DNA from: Bradyrhizobium sp. AZCC 1693
GTDB lineage: Bacteria > Pseudomonadota > Alphaproteobacteria > Rhizobiales > Xanthobacteraceae
Assembly: GCF_036924745.1 (NCBI RefSeq)
Contig: NZ_JAZHSD010000001.1
Span: forward strand, 5,580,001-5,644,000
DNA: 64,000 nucleotides
Direction: 5' to 3'
In this document: in pieces, positions 33,126 through 41,768 of the stretch
How positions within the stretch are numbered: position 1 is the stretch's first letter
How the letters are laid out: the number at the start of each line of letters is the position of its first letter
Position numbers and translations under genes: made by a program
The notes under the pieces: generated by a model
Seen by the model: the letters and a program-made list of their open reading frames with translations, nothing else
What the model was told of the DNA's origin: nothing
The model's database searches: none

Positions 33126-33129
33126 ACCT

Positions 33130-33248
33130 GTCGTCCCTGCGAACGCAGGGACCCATACCGCGTGATCCATCGATGAGGCGATGTGGCAAACGCCTTTCGC
33201 AACAACCAACGCCGGTGGTTATGGGTCCCTGCGTTCGCAGGGACGACG
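33130..33248. repeat. Composite intergenic palindromic repeat, family A copy 2
   Basis: Full copy with CCTGCGAACGCAGG and GACCCATA on the left, and a conserved CAACAAC...GCCGGTGGTTATGGGTCCC block followed by TGCGTTCGCAGGGACGAC on the right. It lies between convergent genes and may also terminate transcription. Confidence 0.87.
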
Positions 33249-33253
33249 ATAGA

Positions 33254-34294
33254 TCACGCATTCCCACGATCCTCGCGAAACAAATCAAGCTTCTGCTGCA
33301 CCGGACGGTCGGAGAACGAGAACAGCACTGCGTCGGTGTCGGCCTCGTGCGTGACCCAGTGCCAGCTCGGTACCACGAACAGATCGCGCGCGCCCCACTC
33401 AAACGTCTGGTCGCCAATCCTGGTGCGGCCCTTGCCTTCAATCGCGGCGAACACGGTGGCGTCCGTTGAACGATAGCGCGCGGTCTTGAAACCCTTCGGC
33501 AGCAACTGAATGAACGTCCCGATCGTCGGCATCGCGAAATCGCCGGTCTCGGGATTGGAGAATTTCAGCTTCAGCCCGTGGCAGGCATCCCATTCGTCGC
33601 GCGTCTTGGCCAGCTCCAGCGCCTCGCGGGTGTAGCTGTAGGGATAGTTGAAGATCGGCGAGGTCTTGGATTTGCGCTTCTCGTCGACCGGCAGCAGATT
33701 GTGGCCGTAGCGAGCAAAGCTGTCGCCGGCGGGCTTTGAGATCTTCTGCTGGTCCTCGTTCGACCCCTCGGCAAAGGAGGCATCGAAGAACTGCACCATC
33801 GGGATGTCGAGCCCGTCGAGCCAGAACATCGGCTCGGATGTTTCGTTGGAATGGTCGTGCCAGGTCATCGACGGCGTGATGACGAAATCGCCGGGCTCCA
33901 TCGCGGTGCGTTCGCCGTCGACGGTGGTATGGGCGCCCTTGCCTTCGAGCACGAAACGCAGCGCCGACTGGCTGTGCCGATGCGCGGGGGCGACGTCGCC
34001 CGGGACCACCATCTGCACGCCGGCGAACAGCGACGTCGTGACCTTCGACTGGCCGCGCAGGCCGGGATTCTCCAGCACCAGCACCCGCCGCTCGGCTTCC
34101 TTGGCGGTGATCAGCTTGCCGGCCTCGGTCATGTAATCGCGGATCGAATCGAACTTCCACAGATGCGGCCGGCAGGCGCTTCGCGGCTCCGGCGTGACGA
34201 GGTCGCCCAGCACGTTCCACAGCGCGGAGAGATTCTCGCCGTCGATCTTCTTGTAGAACGCCTCGCGTTCCGGGGTCTTCTGCACGGCTTCCAT
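33254..34294 (-). CDS. Gentisate 1,2-dioxygenase
   Basis: 346 residues of the bicupin gentisate dioxygenase family, which opens the gentisate ring to maleylpyruvate with Fe(II) and O2. Cupin 1 carries the metal ligands in APAHRHSQSALRFVLEGKG and the later MTWHDHSNE; cupin 2 (FAAIEGKGRTRIG, VVPSWHWVTH) is the partner fold. ATG 34294 is chosen because GGGAGG lies 7 nt upstream; ATG 34312 would add six residues. It is divergent from the maleylpyruvate isomerase gene, with a compact two-way promoter and palindrome between them, so the MarR-type protein encoded at 35029 is the probable regulator. Confidence 0.93.
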   Translation of the reverse strand: MEAVQKTPEREAFYKKIDGENLSALWNVLGDLVTPEPRSACRPHLWKFDSIRDYMTEAGKLITAKEAERRVLVLENPGLRGQSKVTTSLFAGVQMVVPGDVAPAHRHSQSALRFVLEGKGAHTTVDGERTAMEPGDFVITPSMTWHDHSNETSEPMFWLDGLDIPMVQFFDASFAEGSNEDQQKISKPAGDSFARYGHNLLPVDEKRKSKTSPIFNYPYSYTREALELAKTRDEWDACHGLKLKFSNPETGDFAMPTIGTFIQLLPKGFKTARYRSTDATVFAAIEGKGRTRIGDQTFEWGARDLFVVPSWHWVTHEADTDAVLFSFSDRPVQQKLDLFREDRGNA

Positions 34295-34330
34295 GGTCAA
34301 GCCTCCCGTCATTTTTGTATCGTCTATGGA

Positions 34331-34363
34331 TTGACAGTATACTTACAATATGGGTAACGTCAA
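34331..34363. promoter_or_regulatory. Bidirectional promoter with palindromic operator
   Basis: On the minus strand TTGACG (34358-34363), a 16-bp spacer and TATACT (34336-34341) form a good promoter for gentisate dioxygenase. On the plus strand TTGACA (34331-34336) can serve the isomerase gene, with a weaker -10. The perfect palindrome AGTATACT (34336-34343) overlaps both, inside GACAGTATACTTAC, which recurs exactly at 39644-39657. Confidence 0.65.
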
Positions 34364-34406
34364 TGACAGGCCGCGAGGCAAACGATAAAATCCGAGGGAG
34401 GTTCCG

Positions 34407-35039
34407 ATGAAGCTGCATGGCTATTTCCGCAGCAGCGCGGCATACCGGGTCAGGATCGCACTGAACCTCAAGGGGTTGTCGACCGATCACCTGTCGCATC
34501 ACCTTCGCAAGGGCGAACAGTGCGCCCCCGCCTATCTCGCGATCAATCCGCAGGGGCTGGTGCCGACACTGGAGGGTGACGACGGGACGGTGCTGACCCA
34601 GTCGCTCGCCATCATTGAATGGCTGGACGAAACCCATCCCAATCCGCCGTTGCTGCCAAAGGATCCGCTGCGCCGCGCCAAGGTGCGCGCGTTCGCCATG
34701 GCGCTGGCCTGCGATACGCACCCCGTGCAAAATCTCAAGGTTCTGGCGCGCTTGCGCCAGCTCGGTCTGCCCGAAGAGAAAGTGACGGAATGGGCGGCCT
34801 GGGCCAATCGTGAGGGATTATCAGCCTGCGAAACGCTGGTCGCTGGCGAGGCCGGCCCGTTCTGCTTCGGCGACAAGCCCACCCTTGCCGACCTCTGCCT
34901 GATCCCGCAGCTTGGCAATGCGCGGCGCTTCGGCGTCGATGTTTCGGCCTATCCGCGCCTGCTGAAAGCCGAGGCCGCGGCGAAGGAAATGAAAGCGTTC
35001 ACTGATGCCGCGCCGGACAAGCAAGCCGATGCCGAGTAA
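34407..35039 (+). CDS. Maleylpyruvate/maleylacetoacetate isomerase (zeta-class GST)
   Basis: 210 residues. The N-terminal LHGYFRSSAAYRVRIALNLKGL carries the catalytic SSxxxR of zeta-class GSTs of the NagL type; PTLEGDDGTVLTQSLAIIEWLDE is the glutathione-binding part, and an alpha-helical C-terminal domain follows. Next to gentisate dioxygenase it most likely isomerises maleylpyruvate to fumarylpyruvate. A fumarylpyruvate hydrolase gene is not seen nearby. The stop overlaps the MarR-type gene. Confidence 0.9.
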   Translation: MKLHGYFRSSAAYRVRIALNLKGLSTDHLSHHLRKGEQCAPAYLAINPQGLVPTLEGDDGTVLTQSLAIIEWLDETHPNPPLLPKDPLRRAKVRAFAMALACDTHPVQNLKVLARLRQLGLPEEKVTEWAAWANREGLSACETLVAGEAGPFCFGDKPTLADLCLIPQLGNARRFGVDVSAYPRLLKAEAAAKEMKAFTDAAPDKQADAE

Positions 35040-35538
35040 GCCATCCCCCATCACCATGGACGCGGTCTACACCGCGCCCGGCTACCTGTTCCGGCGGATG
35101 CAGCAGATCGCGGTCTCGATCTTCGTCGAAGAGTGTAACGCGTTCGACCTGACGCCGGTGCAATATGCCGCACTGGTGGCGATCCACACCCATCCCGGCA
35201 TCGACGCCACTCGGCTGTCGGCGGTGATCGCGTTCGACCGCTCCACGCTCGGCAATGTGATCGAGCGGCTGGAGAGCAAGGCGCTGATCGAGCGCAAACC
35301 GTCGCGGGAGGACAAGCGCGTCAAGCTGCTCCATCTGACCAAATCGGGGGCGGCGGTGCTGCGCGACATCATGCCCTCGGTGGAGCACGCGCAGTTAAGG
35401 ATGCTGCAGCCCTTGAAGCCGGCCGACCGCAAGACGCTGCTGGCGCTGATGACGCAGCTGGTCGATCTCAACAACGAAGCCTCGCGCGTGCCGCTGCGCG
35501 CCGAAGACGCCCTCGAGCATCTGGGAAAGTCGAGCTGA
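35029..35538 (+). CDS. MarR-family transcriptional regulator
   Basis: 169 residues from ATG 35029 (ATG 35056 is an alternative that removes nine residues). The winged helix reads LTPVQYAALVAIHTHPGI, LSAVIAFDRSTLGNVIERLE and REDKRVKLLHLTKSGA, the classic MarR DNA-binding and wing region. It lies between the isomerase and hydroxylase genes and overlaps both, so it belongs to the aromatic operon. MarR proteins usually bind short palindromes and respond to phenolic ligands; the AGTATACT site at 34336 and 39647 is the candidate operator. Confidence 0.9.
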   Translation: MPSKPSPITMDAVYTAPGYLFRRMQQIAVSIFVEECNAFDLTPVQYAALVAIHTHPGIDATRLSAVIAFDRSTLGNVIERLESKALIERKPSREDKRVKLLHLTKSGAAVLRDIMPSVEHAQLRMLQPLKPADRKTLLALMTQLVDLNNEASRVPLRAEDALEHLGKSS

Positions 35539-36719
35539 TGGACGCACGGCCGGTTTTGATCGCAGGTGGCGGAATCGGCGGGCTCGCCGTAGCGCTTGGG
35601 CTGGCGCAAAAAGGCATCCGCTCGGTCCTCTTGGAAAAAGCCTCGCAGCTCGGCGAAATCGGCGCCGGCATCCAGCTCGGGCCCAACGCATTCCACGCCT
35701 TCGATTATCTCGGCGTCGGCGAGGCCGCACGAAGCATGGCGGTCTATATCGACCAGCTTCGGCTGATGGATGCGTTGACGGCCGAAGAGATCACCCATGT
35801 CGATCTCGGCGATGCGTTCCGCTCGCGCTTCCGCAATCCCTATGCGGTGGTGCATCGCGGCGATCTGCACGGCGTTTTCCTGCGCGCCTGCGAGAGCCAT
35901 GAGCTGATCGAATTGCGCGTCAGCAGCGAGGTGGTCGGCTACGACCAGGACGGCTCGTCGGTGACAGCGCGGCTGGCCAATGGCGAACGCGTCACGGGGC
36001 GGCTATTGATCGGCGCCGACGGGCTGTGGTCGAATGTGCGCAAGCAGGTCGTTGCGGATGGGCCGCCGCGTGTGTCCGGGCACACGACGTATCGCTCGGT
36101 GATCCCGACCGAACAGATGCCGGAAGATTTGCGCTGGAACGCGGCGACGCTGTGGGCCGGACCGAAATGCCACATCGTGCATTATCCGCTGTCGGGCTGG
36201 AAGGTGTTCAACCTCGTCGTCACCTATCACAACGACGCGCCGGAGCCGGTCGCCGGCAAGCCTGTCAGCGACGAGGAGGTCATGCAGGGCTTTGGCCACG
36301 TGCATGCGCGTGCCCAGGAGATCATACGCCATGGCAAGAACTGGCGGCTGTGGGTTTTGTGCGACCGCGATCCGGTCGAGCGCTGGGTCGACGGCCGCGT
36401 CGTGCTGCTCGGCGACGCCGCGCATCCGATGCTGCAATATTTCGCGCAAGGTGCGTGTCAGGCGATGGAAGACGCGGTGTGCCTGTCGCACATGCTGGGA
36501 GCGCATGACGATTACGCAAAAGCGCTGGAAGCCTATCGCGCGCAGCGGTTCCTGCGCACCGCAAAGGTGCAGTTGATGTCGCGCGCCATCGGCGAACACA
36601 TCTATCACCCCTCGGGCGGACATGCCCGGCTGCGCAACGAGATCATGGGCGCGAAGACGTCGGAGGAGTGGTACGGCGATCTGGCGTGGCTGTATGGCGG
36701 GACGGGATTGGCGGGGTAG
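35538..36719 (+). CDS. 3-hydroxybenzoate 6-hydroxylase-like FAD monooxygenase
   Basis: 393 residues of the class A flavoprotein hydroxylases. The FAD motif AGGGIGGLAVALGLAQKG, the middle GADGLWSNVRKQV and the second FAD motif GDAAHPMLQYFAQGACQA are present; the last, with LQYFAQGACQAMEDA, is typical of 3-hydroxybenzoate 6-hydroxylases and related salicylate hydroxylases. It would convert 3-hydroxybenzoate to gentisate with NADH and O2. TGATG overlap with the MarR-type gene indicates coupling, and gentisate dioxygenase is in the same locus, which favours the 6-hydroxylase over salicylate 1-hydroxylase. Confidence 0.85.
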   Translation: MDARPVLIAGGGIGGLAVALGLAQKGIRSVLLEKASQLGEIGAGIQLGPNAFHAFDYLGVGEAARSMAVYIDQLRLMDALTAEEITHVDLGDAFRSRFRNPYAVVHRGDLHGVFLRACESHELIELRVSSEVVGYDQDGSSVTARLANGERVTGRLLIGADGLWSNVRKQVVADGPPRVSGHTTYRSVIPTEQMPEDLRWNAATLWAGPKCHIVHYPLSGWKVFNLVVTYHNDAPEPVAGKPVSDEEVMQGFGHVHARAQEIIRHGKNWRLWVLCDRDPVERWVDGRVVLLGDAAHPMLQYFAQGACQAMEDAVCLSHMLGAHDDYAKALEAYRAQRFLRTAKVQLMSRAIGEHIYHPSGGHARLRNEIMGAKTSEEWYGDLAWLYGGTGLAG

Positions 36720-36736
36720 GAGCCGGAAATTCCGCT

Positions 36737-36856
36737 GTCGTCCCTGCGAACGCAGGGACCCATAACCACAGGAAGTCGTGTTTGGGACGCTGGGGCGACA
36801 GCGATCGGAACAACAGACATCGGTGGCTATGGGTCCCTTCGTTCGCAGAGACGACA
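36737..36856. repeat. Composite intergenic palindromic repeat, family A copy 3
   Basis: Same arms as the other copies, with GGAACAACAGACATCGGTGG in the centre. The right palindrome has drifted (CGTTCGCAGAGACGAC). It lies between convergent genes. Confidence 0.85.
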
Positions 36857-36878
36857 CCGAATTTGTTGAAACAGCCAG

Positions 36879-38492
36879 CTACATCTTCATCAACGCCTGG
36901 CGGTCGATCTTGCCCGTGCCGGTCTTCGGCAGCTCCCCGATGAACCTGATCTCGCGCGGATATTTGTAGGGCAGCAGTTTCGCCTTGACGTAGTCCTGCA
37001 GCTTCTTCGTGGCGTTGTTCGGATCGAATTCGCCCTTGTTCATCACCACCACCGCCTTCAGCGTCATGCGCCTATCGGGCAGCTCGGCCGCGAACACCGC
37101 GCATTCCCTGATGTCGGGGTGTTCGGCGAGGCAGAGCTCGACCTCGAGCGGGTAGACCCATTGGCCTGAAATCTTGATCAGGTCGTCGGCGCGGCCGCGG
37201 AAGAAATGGAAACCGTCGGCATCGCGCAGAAAACGGTCGCCGGTGTAGATCCACCCCTCCTCACGAATGGTCTCCGCCGATTTGTCCGGCCGGTTCCAGT
37301 ACAGCGGTGTGTTCGAATCGCCGCGCACCCACAAAATGCCTTCCTCGTTGTCGCCGACCTCGCGGCCGTCCTTGTCCTTCAACAGAATTTCGTAGCCGGG
37401 CACGCGCAGGCCGGCGGCGCCGAGCTTCTTCTTCTCGGGGCGGTTGGAGAGATAGATGTGCAGCGCCTCGGTCGAGCCGAGCCCTTCGATGATTTCCAAC
37501 CCCGTCAGCGCCTTCCAGCCGTTGAACACTTCCGCCGACAGCACCTCGGCGGCCGAGAGCGCCATCCGCAGCGAGGAGAAGTCGGTGGCGGCAGCACCTT
37601 CGGCCTTGGTCAGCGAGGTATAGAGTGTGGGCAATCCGTAGAATATCGATGGCCGGTATTTTCCGATCGCCTCGAAGATTGTTGCCGGCTTCGGCTGGCC
37701 GGGCAGCAGCAGCGTCGCCGCACCGACCGAGAACGGGAAGGTGATGGCGTTGCCAAAGCCGTAGGCGAAGAAAATCTTCGGCACCGAGAAGCAGATATCG
37801 TCGGGCGTAAGCTTGAGCACGTTGCGCGCAAACGCCTGCTCGCTGTAGGCCATGTCGTGCTGCAGGTGCACGATGCCCTTGGGGCGCCCGGTCGAGCCGG
37901 ATGAATACATCCAGAACGCCATCTCGTCGCGCTTGGTATCGGCTTCCGGCAAATCGGGGGAGATTCCTTGCAGCCATTGCGGCGCCATGAGGGTTTTCGG
38001 CGCGGCATGCTCGCCTGCGGCGCCATTGACCACGACCAGGGTTTGCAGCGGCGTGTCCTTGCAGGCTTCTTCATTGAACCGCGAGGTGAACTCGGCCTCC
38101 GCGACCGCGACCGCGGCGCCGGCGTCCGAAAGATAGAACTGCAGCAGGTCCGGCGGCGTCAGCGTGTTGATCAACAGCGGCACAAAGCCTGATCGCACCG
38201 CGCCGAAAAACGCCGCCGGGTAGGCCGGCGTGTCGTCGAGGAACATCAGGATGCGGTCGCCGCGCTTCAGGCCCAGCGACTGAAAGCCATGCCCCCATTG
38301 CGAGGCCTCGGCGCAGAGCTCTGCGTAAGTGCGCGTGCCGCCGGGGCCGGTAAGCGCCAGCCTGTCGCCGCGGCCTTTGGCAAGATTGTCGAACAGGATG
38401 CGGCTGGCGTTATAATTTTCCGGAATCGCAAAGCCGATCTCGCGCGCGCCCGGATTGTCGCGGGGGACCATGTCGGAAATTTGTGACGTCAT
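36879..38492 (-). CDS. Aryl-CoA ligase, benzoate-CoA ligase family
   Basis: 537 residues of the AMP-forming acyl-CoA synthetase fold, close to benzoate-CoA ligases. AMP-binding motif YSSGSTGRPKGIVH, GLGSTEALHIYLSN, YTGDRF, hinge GRADDLIKISGQWVYP and the catalytic Lys in PKTGTGKIDRQ are intact. It activates an aromatic acid to its CoA thioester using ATP. Its start overlaps the stop of the upstream monooxygenase gene by 4 bp, so both are one transcript, and salicylate or another hydroxybenzoate is the likely substrate. The first ~20 residues precede the fold. Confidence 0.88.
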   Translation of the reverse strand: MTSQISDMVPRDNPGAREIGFAIPENYNASRILFDNLAKGRGDRLALTGPGGTRTYAELCAEASQWGHGFQSLGLKRGDRILMFLDDTPAYPAAFFGAVRSGFVPLLINTLTPPDLLQFYLSDAGAAVAVAEAEFTSRFNEEACKDTPLQTLVVVNGAAGEHAAPKTLMAPQWLQGISPDLPEADTKRDEMAFWMYSSGSTGRPKGIVHLQHDMAYSEQAFARNVLKLTPDDICFSVPKIFFAYGFGNAITFPFSVGAATLLLPGQPKPATIFEAIGKYRPSIFYGLPTLYTSLTKAEGAAATDFSSLRMALSAAEVLSAEVFNGWKALTGLEIIEGLGSTEALHIYLSNRPEKKKLGAAGLRVPGYEILLKDKDGREVGDNEEGILWVRGDSNTPLYWNRPDKSAETIREEGWIYTGDRFLRDADGFHFFRGRADDLIKISGQWVYPLEVELCLAEHPDIRECAVFAAELPDRRMTLKAVVVMNKGEFDPNNATKKLQDYVKAKLLPYKYPREIRFIGELPKTGTGKIDRQALMKM

Positions 38493-39628
38493 GCCTGGCT
38501 CCCGATTTTCTTGTCCGCCTCGTAACGCGCCATGAATTCCGGCGACATCGCGCGCAGCCGCGCATCGGCGATCCGCCCGGAGCGGGTGATGTAGCTGTAG
38601 GCAAAATCCATCAGGTCGAGCTTCATGTGTTCGGGAAAGTGTTCATACCAGTCGGCGCTGGTGCGCGCGGCCGTCACCAGCTTCTGCACGATCGGCTTGC
38701 GTTCGGTCTGGTAGCGGGCGAGGCCCGCGGCAATCTCCGTTTCCGCCTCCAGCGCCTTGGTCAGCGCGATTGCGTCCTCGATGGCGAGCCGGGTGCCCGA
38801 GCCGATCGAGAAATGCGCGGTATGCAGGGCGTCGCCGATCAGCACCATGTTGCCGTGCGACCAGTTCTCGTTCCAGATCCAGGGAAAATTCCGCCACACC
38901 GATTTGTTCGACACCAGCGCATGGCCGTCCAGCGTCGCGGCGAATATCTCCTCGCAGATCGCCTGCGACTGCTCGATCGTCTTGTGCTCAAAACCGTAGG
39001 CCTGCCAGGTCGCCGCGTCGCACTCGACCAGGAACGTGCTCATGGCGGGCGAATAGCGATAGTGGTGGGCGTTGAACGATCCGAGAGCGGTCTTCACAAA
39101 CGTCTGCGACAGCGTGGCAAAACGTTTGCTGGTGCCGTACCAGGCGAATTTGTTGGTCGAGTGCGAAACCGAGGCGCCGAACTCCTGCTCAAAACCGCGG
39201 CGCACCAGCGAGTTCAGTCCGTCGGCGGCGACGATCAGGTCGTACTCGCCGAGCTCATCCAGCGACTGGATCGTGGTGTTGTATCGCGCCGCGATTCCCG
39301 CCGCGCGCACGCGCTGCTGCAGGATGGTCAGCAGTTCGAGCCGGCCGATCGAGGAGAAGCCGATGCCGTCGATTTCGACACTCTCGCCGCGTAAATTGAG
39401 CGTGATGTTCTTCCAGCTCTCCATCCGGGGCGTGATGGCGTCGACCGTCTCGGGATCGTCAGCGCGCAGGAATTCCAGCGCCTGTTCGGAGAACACCACG
39501 CCAAACCCCCAGGTCGCGCCCTCGGGGTTTTGTTCGAACAGATCGATATGCGCGTCCGGATGACGCCGTTTCCAGAGATAGGCGAAGTAGAGACCGCCGG
39601 GGCCTCCACCGATGACGGCGATGCGCAC
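38489..39628 (-). CDS. Salicyloyl-CoA 5-hydroxylase-like FAD monooxygenase
   Basis: 379 residues from GTG 39628 with GGGAGG upstream. FAD motif AVIGGGPGGLYFAYLWK, then GFGVVFSEQAL, AADGLNSLVRRG, and GDALHTAHFSIGSGTRLA near residue 280. This set is that of the salicylyl-CoA 5-hydroxylase SdgC and of the N-terminal half of anthraniloyl-CoA monooxygenase, which act on CoA thioesters. Coupled to an aryl-CoA ligase and near gentisate dioxygenase, it would make gentisyl-CoA from salicyloyl-CoA. The substrate is inferred; anthraniloyl-CoA is the main alternative. Confidence 0.82.
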   Translation of the reverse strand: MRIAVIGGGPGGLYFAYLWKRRHPDAHIDLFEQNPEGATWGFGVVFSEQALEFLRADDPETVDAITPRMESWKNITLNLRGESVEIDGIGFSSIGRLELLTILQQRVRAAGIAARYNTTIQSLDELGEYDLIVAADGLNSLVRRGFEQEFGASVSHSTNKFAWYGTSKRFATLSQTFVKTALGSFNAHHYRYSPAMSTFLVECDAATWQAYGFEHKTIEQSQAICEEIFAATLDGHALVSNKSVWRNFPWIWNENWSHGNMVLIGDALHTAHFSIGSGTRLAIEDAIALTKALEAETEIAAGLARYQTERKPIVQKLVTAARTSADWYEHFPEHMKLDLMDFAYSYITRSGRIADARLRAMSPEFMARYEADKKIGSQA

Positions 39629-39643
39629 GTCTTCCTCCCAATC

Positions 39644-39657
39644 GACAGTATACTTAC
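39644..39657. promoter_or_regulatory. Second copy of the gentisate-locus operator
   Basis: GACAGTATACTTAC is identical to 34333-34346 and in the same orientation relative to the minus-strand gene it precedes. TATACT within it can be the -10 box of the monooxygenase/CoA ligase operon; no good -35 was seen. Confidence 0.6.
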
Positions 39658-39846
39658 TAATTGGGTTGGAGACTAATCCGCGCCGGAAATTTGCGCTACA
39701 GAAAAATGATCGGGGAACGAGGCTTTAGGCCCGGTCCCGACCGCGTCAGGACCGGGCGCCCATGGCCTGTTTCAGCCGCGCGGGTTCTGTCCGCGAACGG
39801 TTGTCCGCTCTGCGGCAGCTTCAGCTTGACCGGACCTTCGCTGAGG

Positions 39847-40059
39847 TCAGACGCAGCGGCGGACTTTCACGCCGCCGACCCACACCCACCGGCAGGCGGC
39901 GACAACCGGCTTGCGCACGACGACCGCGCCGCGTGCCCCGGCGCAGCCGGCGCGATAGACGCCCCTGGCGCATACCGCGGCGTTGGCTTCGGTCGACTCA
40001 AAGGTCATGGTCGCGCCGAAGGCGAAAAAGGCGGATGCAACGATCAGCAAGTAACGCAT
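39847..40059 (-). CDS. Small exported Cys-containing protein
   Basis: 70 residues with an N-terminal signal peptide (LLIVASAFFAFGATMTF, cleavage likely near TEANA-AVC). The mature part is basic and has four cysteines in CARGVYRAGC and CRWVWVGGVKVRRC, which could form two disulphides. Short exported proteins of this type are common in Bradyrhizobium-like genomes and have no known function. It stands alone. Confidence 0.6.
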   Translation of the reverse strand: MRYLLIVASAFFAFGATMTFESTEANAAVCARGVYRAGCAGARGAVVVRKPVVAACRWVWVGGVKVRRCV

Positions 40060-40319
40060 GTTGGTCTCCCGGACTTTGTACTGTTGATGTTCAGCCCTGA
40101 AAGTTTCTTTTTGAGAGTTTCTTCGGAAGGTTCTGCGGATGCGTGTCGCGGCGTGCGTGCACGCCGATCTCGTTTCGGTTGCGGGTCCCCTTCGTTGAGA
40201 TGACCGATCGTGGAGGTCAGTATCCGCGGATCAGGATCGCCGGCCTTCTTGCTTCTTGATCGCGGACCCGCTGTATTGAGGCTCCCATTAGCAGCCGCAA
40301 TGAAAATCAAGGAAAACCC

Positions 40320-40679
40320 ATGGCGGAGGTCAGAGCCAAATGGCTGGCGTTCTATTCCGAACATGTCGAGCCGGTCTCCAAGGAAATATTTTCTCACGTC
40401 GAGAAGTTGATCATCGGGACGTTGATCGTATCGGCCGGCGCCCATGTCTCGAGCAGTGAGCCGGCGATCGTGCTGTTCGGGTATCTGCGCCATGGTCTCG
40501 TCGGTCGCGGCGTCATATTGTTCGGCGTTATTCTCCTGCTGCTGAACTTCGTCGACGGCCTCTACAAGCTCGCCAAGCTCAATTGGCATATTGCGTACCA
40601 AACCCTGATGGCGATCCTTTATATCGCCCTGTCGGTACGGCTCATTCAGCTCATCCTCGCCTTTCGCGGCGGCGAGTGA
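40320..40679 (+). CDS. Small membrane protein of unknown function
   Basis: 119 residues with about three hydrophobic segments: LIIGTLIVSAGAHV, GRGVILFGVILLLLNFVDG and TLMAILYIALSVRLIQLIL. The N terminus is soluble and charged. No recognised domain; probably an inner-membrane protein. The upstream 40060-40319 region contains no other gene. Confidence 0.55.
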   Translation: MAEVRAKWLAFYSEHVEPVSKEIFSHVEKLIIGTLIVSAGAHVSSSEPAIVLFGYLRHGLVGRGVILFGVILLLLNFVDGLYKLAKLNWHIAYQTLMAILYIALSVRLIQLILAFRGGE

Positions 40680-40728
40680 CCGGCGGCGGTCCCCGGATCA
40701 ATGCAGGACCGCCGCAGGGCGCGCGTGA

Positions 40729-41571
40729 TTATCGCGCCGCGAACTGGGACAGCACGTCCTTGCAGGCCGGCGAAAGCTGGGCGGCATTGGTCGCCAGACA
40801 CTGCACGATCCGGCCGCCGCCAGGCTGCACGCCGCCGCAAATCGAGCGGACATCGGCGCCGCAGGCCGATCGCAGCACCAGCAGTTCTTCACGCGGCCGC
40901 ATCGGTCGCAGCACGATCACGGTCGGCGCCGCCGGTGCAGCGGCGGCAGCCGCTCCCGCTGCGGCCGGAGCTGCGCCTGCGGGTGTAGCCGCTGGCGTTG
41001 CACCGCCGCTGGCGGCGGAGACGGCTTTCTCGCAACCGGCCGAGAGTTTCGCCTTGTTCTTTTCCAGGCATTGCAGGGCGGGCGCGCCGCCGGTCGGCAC
41101 GCCCGCGCAGACCTTCGGATAATCGGAGCGGCACGCGCTGCGGATGGCGGAAATCTGGGCGCTGGTCGGCTGTCCGGCTGCGGGGGCCGCTGCTGCCTTT
41201 GGTTCGGCAGCTTTGGGCGCTGCAGTCGTCGCAGCCGCGGGAGCAGTGGCTTTCGGCGCCGCGGTCTCGGCAGGCTTGGCGGTCTCGGCTGGCTTGGAAG
41301 TCGCGGCCGCCGGTGCTTCCACGGCGCGCACCGCGCTCTGGCAGCTCGATGAAAGGCTCGACATATTCTTCTGCAGGCATTGCAGCGCCGCCTCGCCGCC
41401 CGGCGGCACGCTGGAGCAATGCGCTATGTAATCGGAGCGGCACTGCGATTTGATGGCGTCGCGTTGCGCCTGGCTCGGGGCTTGCGCAAAAGCCGGTGCA
41501 GCGGTTGCCACCATCGCGACGACAGAAAGCCACGGCGCAAGCTTCGTCGCACGTTTCAACGTGTTGATCAT
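40729..41571 (-). CDS. Exported protein with three Cys-rich GLG1-like repeats
   Basis: 280 residues from ATG 41571. After a signal peptide (ending ATAAPAFAQA) come three repeats of about 40 residues separated by Ala/Pro/Lys-rich linkers: CRSDYIAHCSSVPPGGEAAL..., CRSDYPKVCAGVPTGGAPAL... and CGADVRSICGGVQPGGGRIV..., each with four spaced cysteines (C-x7-C-x12-C-x10-C). This is the cysteine-rich repeat of the eukaryotic Golgi protein GLG1/CFR (PF00839-type), which also occurs in bacteria. Probably periplasmic with one or two disulphides per repeat. Function is unknown. Confidence 0.75.
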   Translation of the reverse strand: MINTLKRATKLAPWLSVVAMVATAAPAFAQAPSQAQRDAIKSQCRSDYIAHCSSVPPGGEAALQCLQKNMSSLSSSCQSAVRAVEAPAAATSKPAETAKPAETAAPKATAPAAATTAAPKAAEPKAAAAPAAGQPTSAQISAIRSACRSDYPKVCAGVPTGGAPALQCLEKNKAKLSAGCEKAVSAASGGATPAATPAGAAPAAAGAAAAAAPAAPTVIVLRPMRPREELLVLRSACGADVRSICGGVQPGGGRIVQCLATNAAQLSPACKDVLSQFAAR

Positions 41572-41768
41572 TTGAATAAATCCTTTTGTCGTCGCAGGAA
41601 GCCGCCGCTTCAACCGCAGAAAAATTTCGTCGTAGAAATGCTAACGGCCCGCATCATTTTCGCTTTCCGGTTTCACTGCAAGCGGATTGTTGCTATTTTC
41701 ATGGGGTGGCGCCGAACGTCGATTTCTGAATAGACATTTTTCTGAACAAACCAATTGAGGCACGAAAA

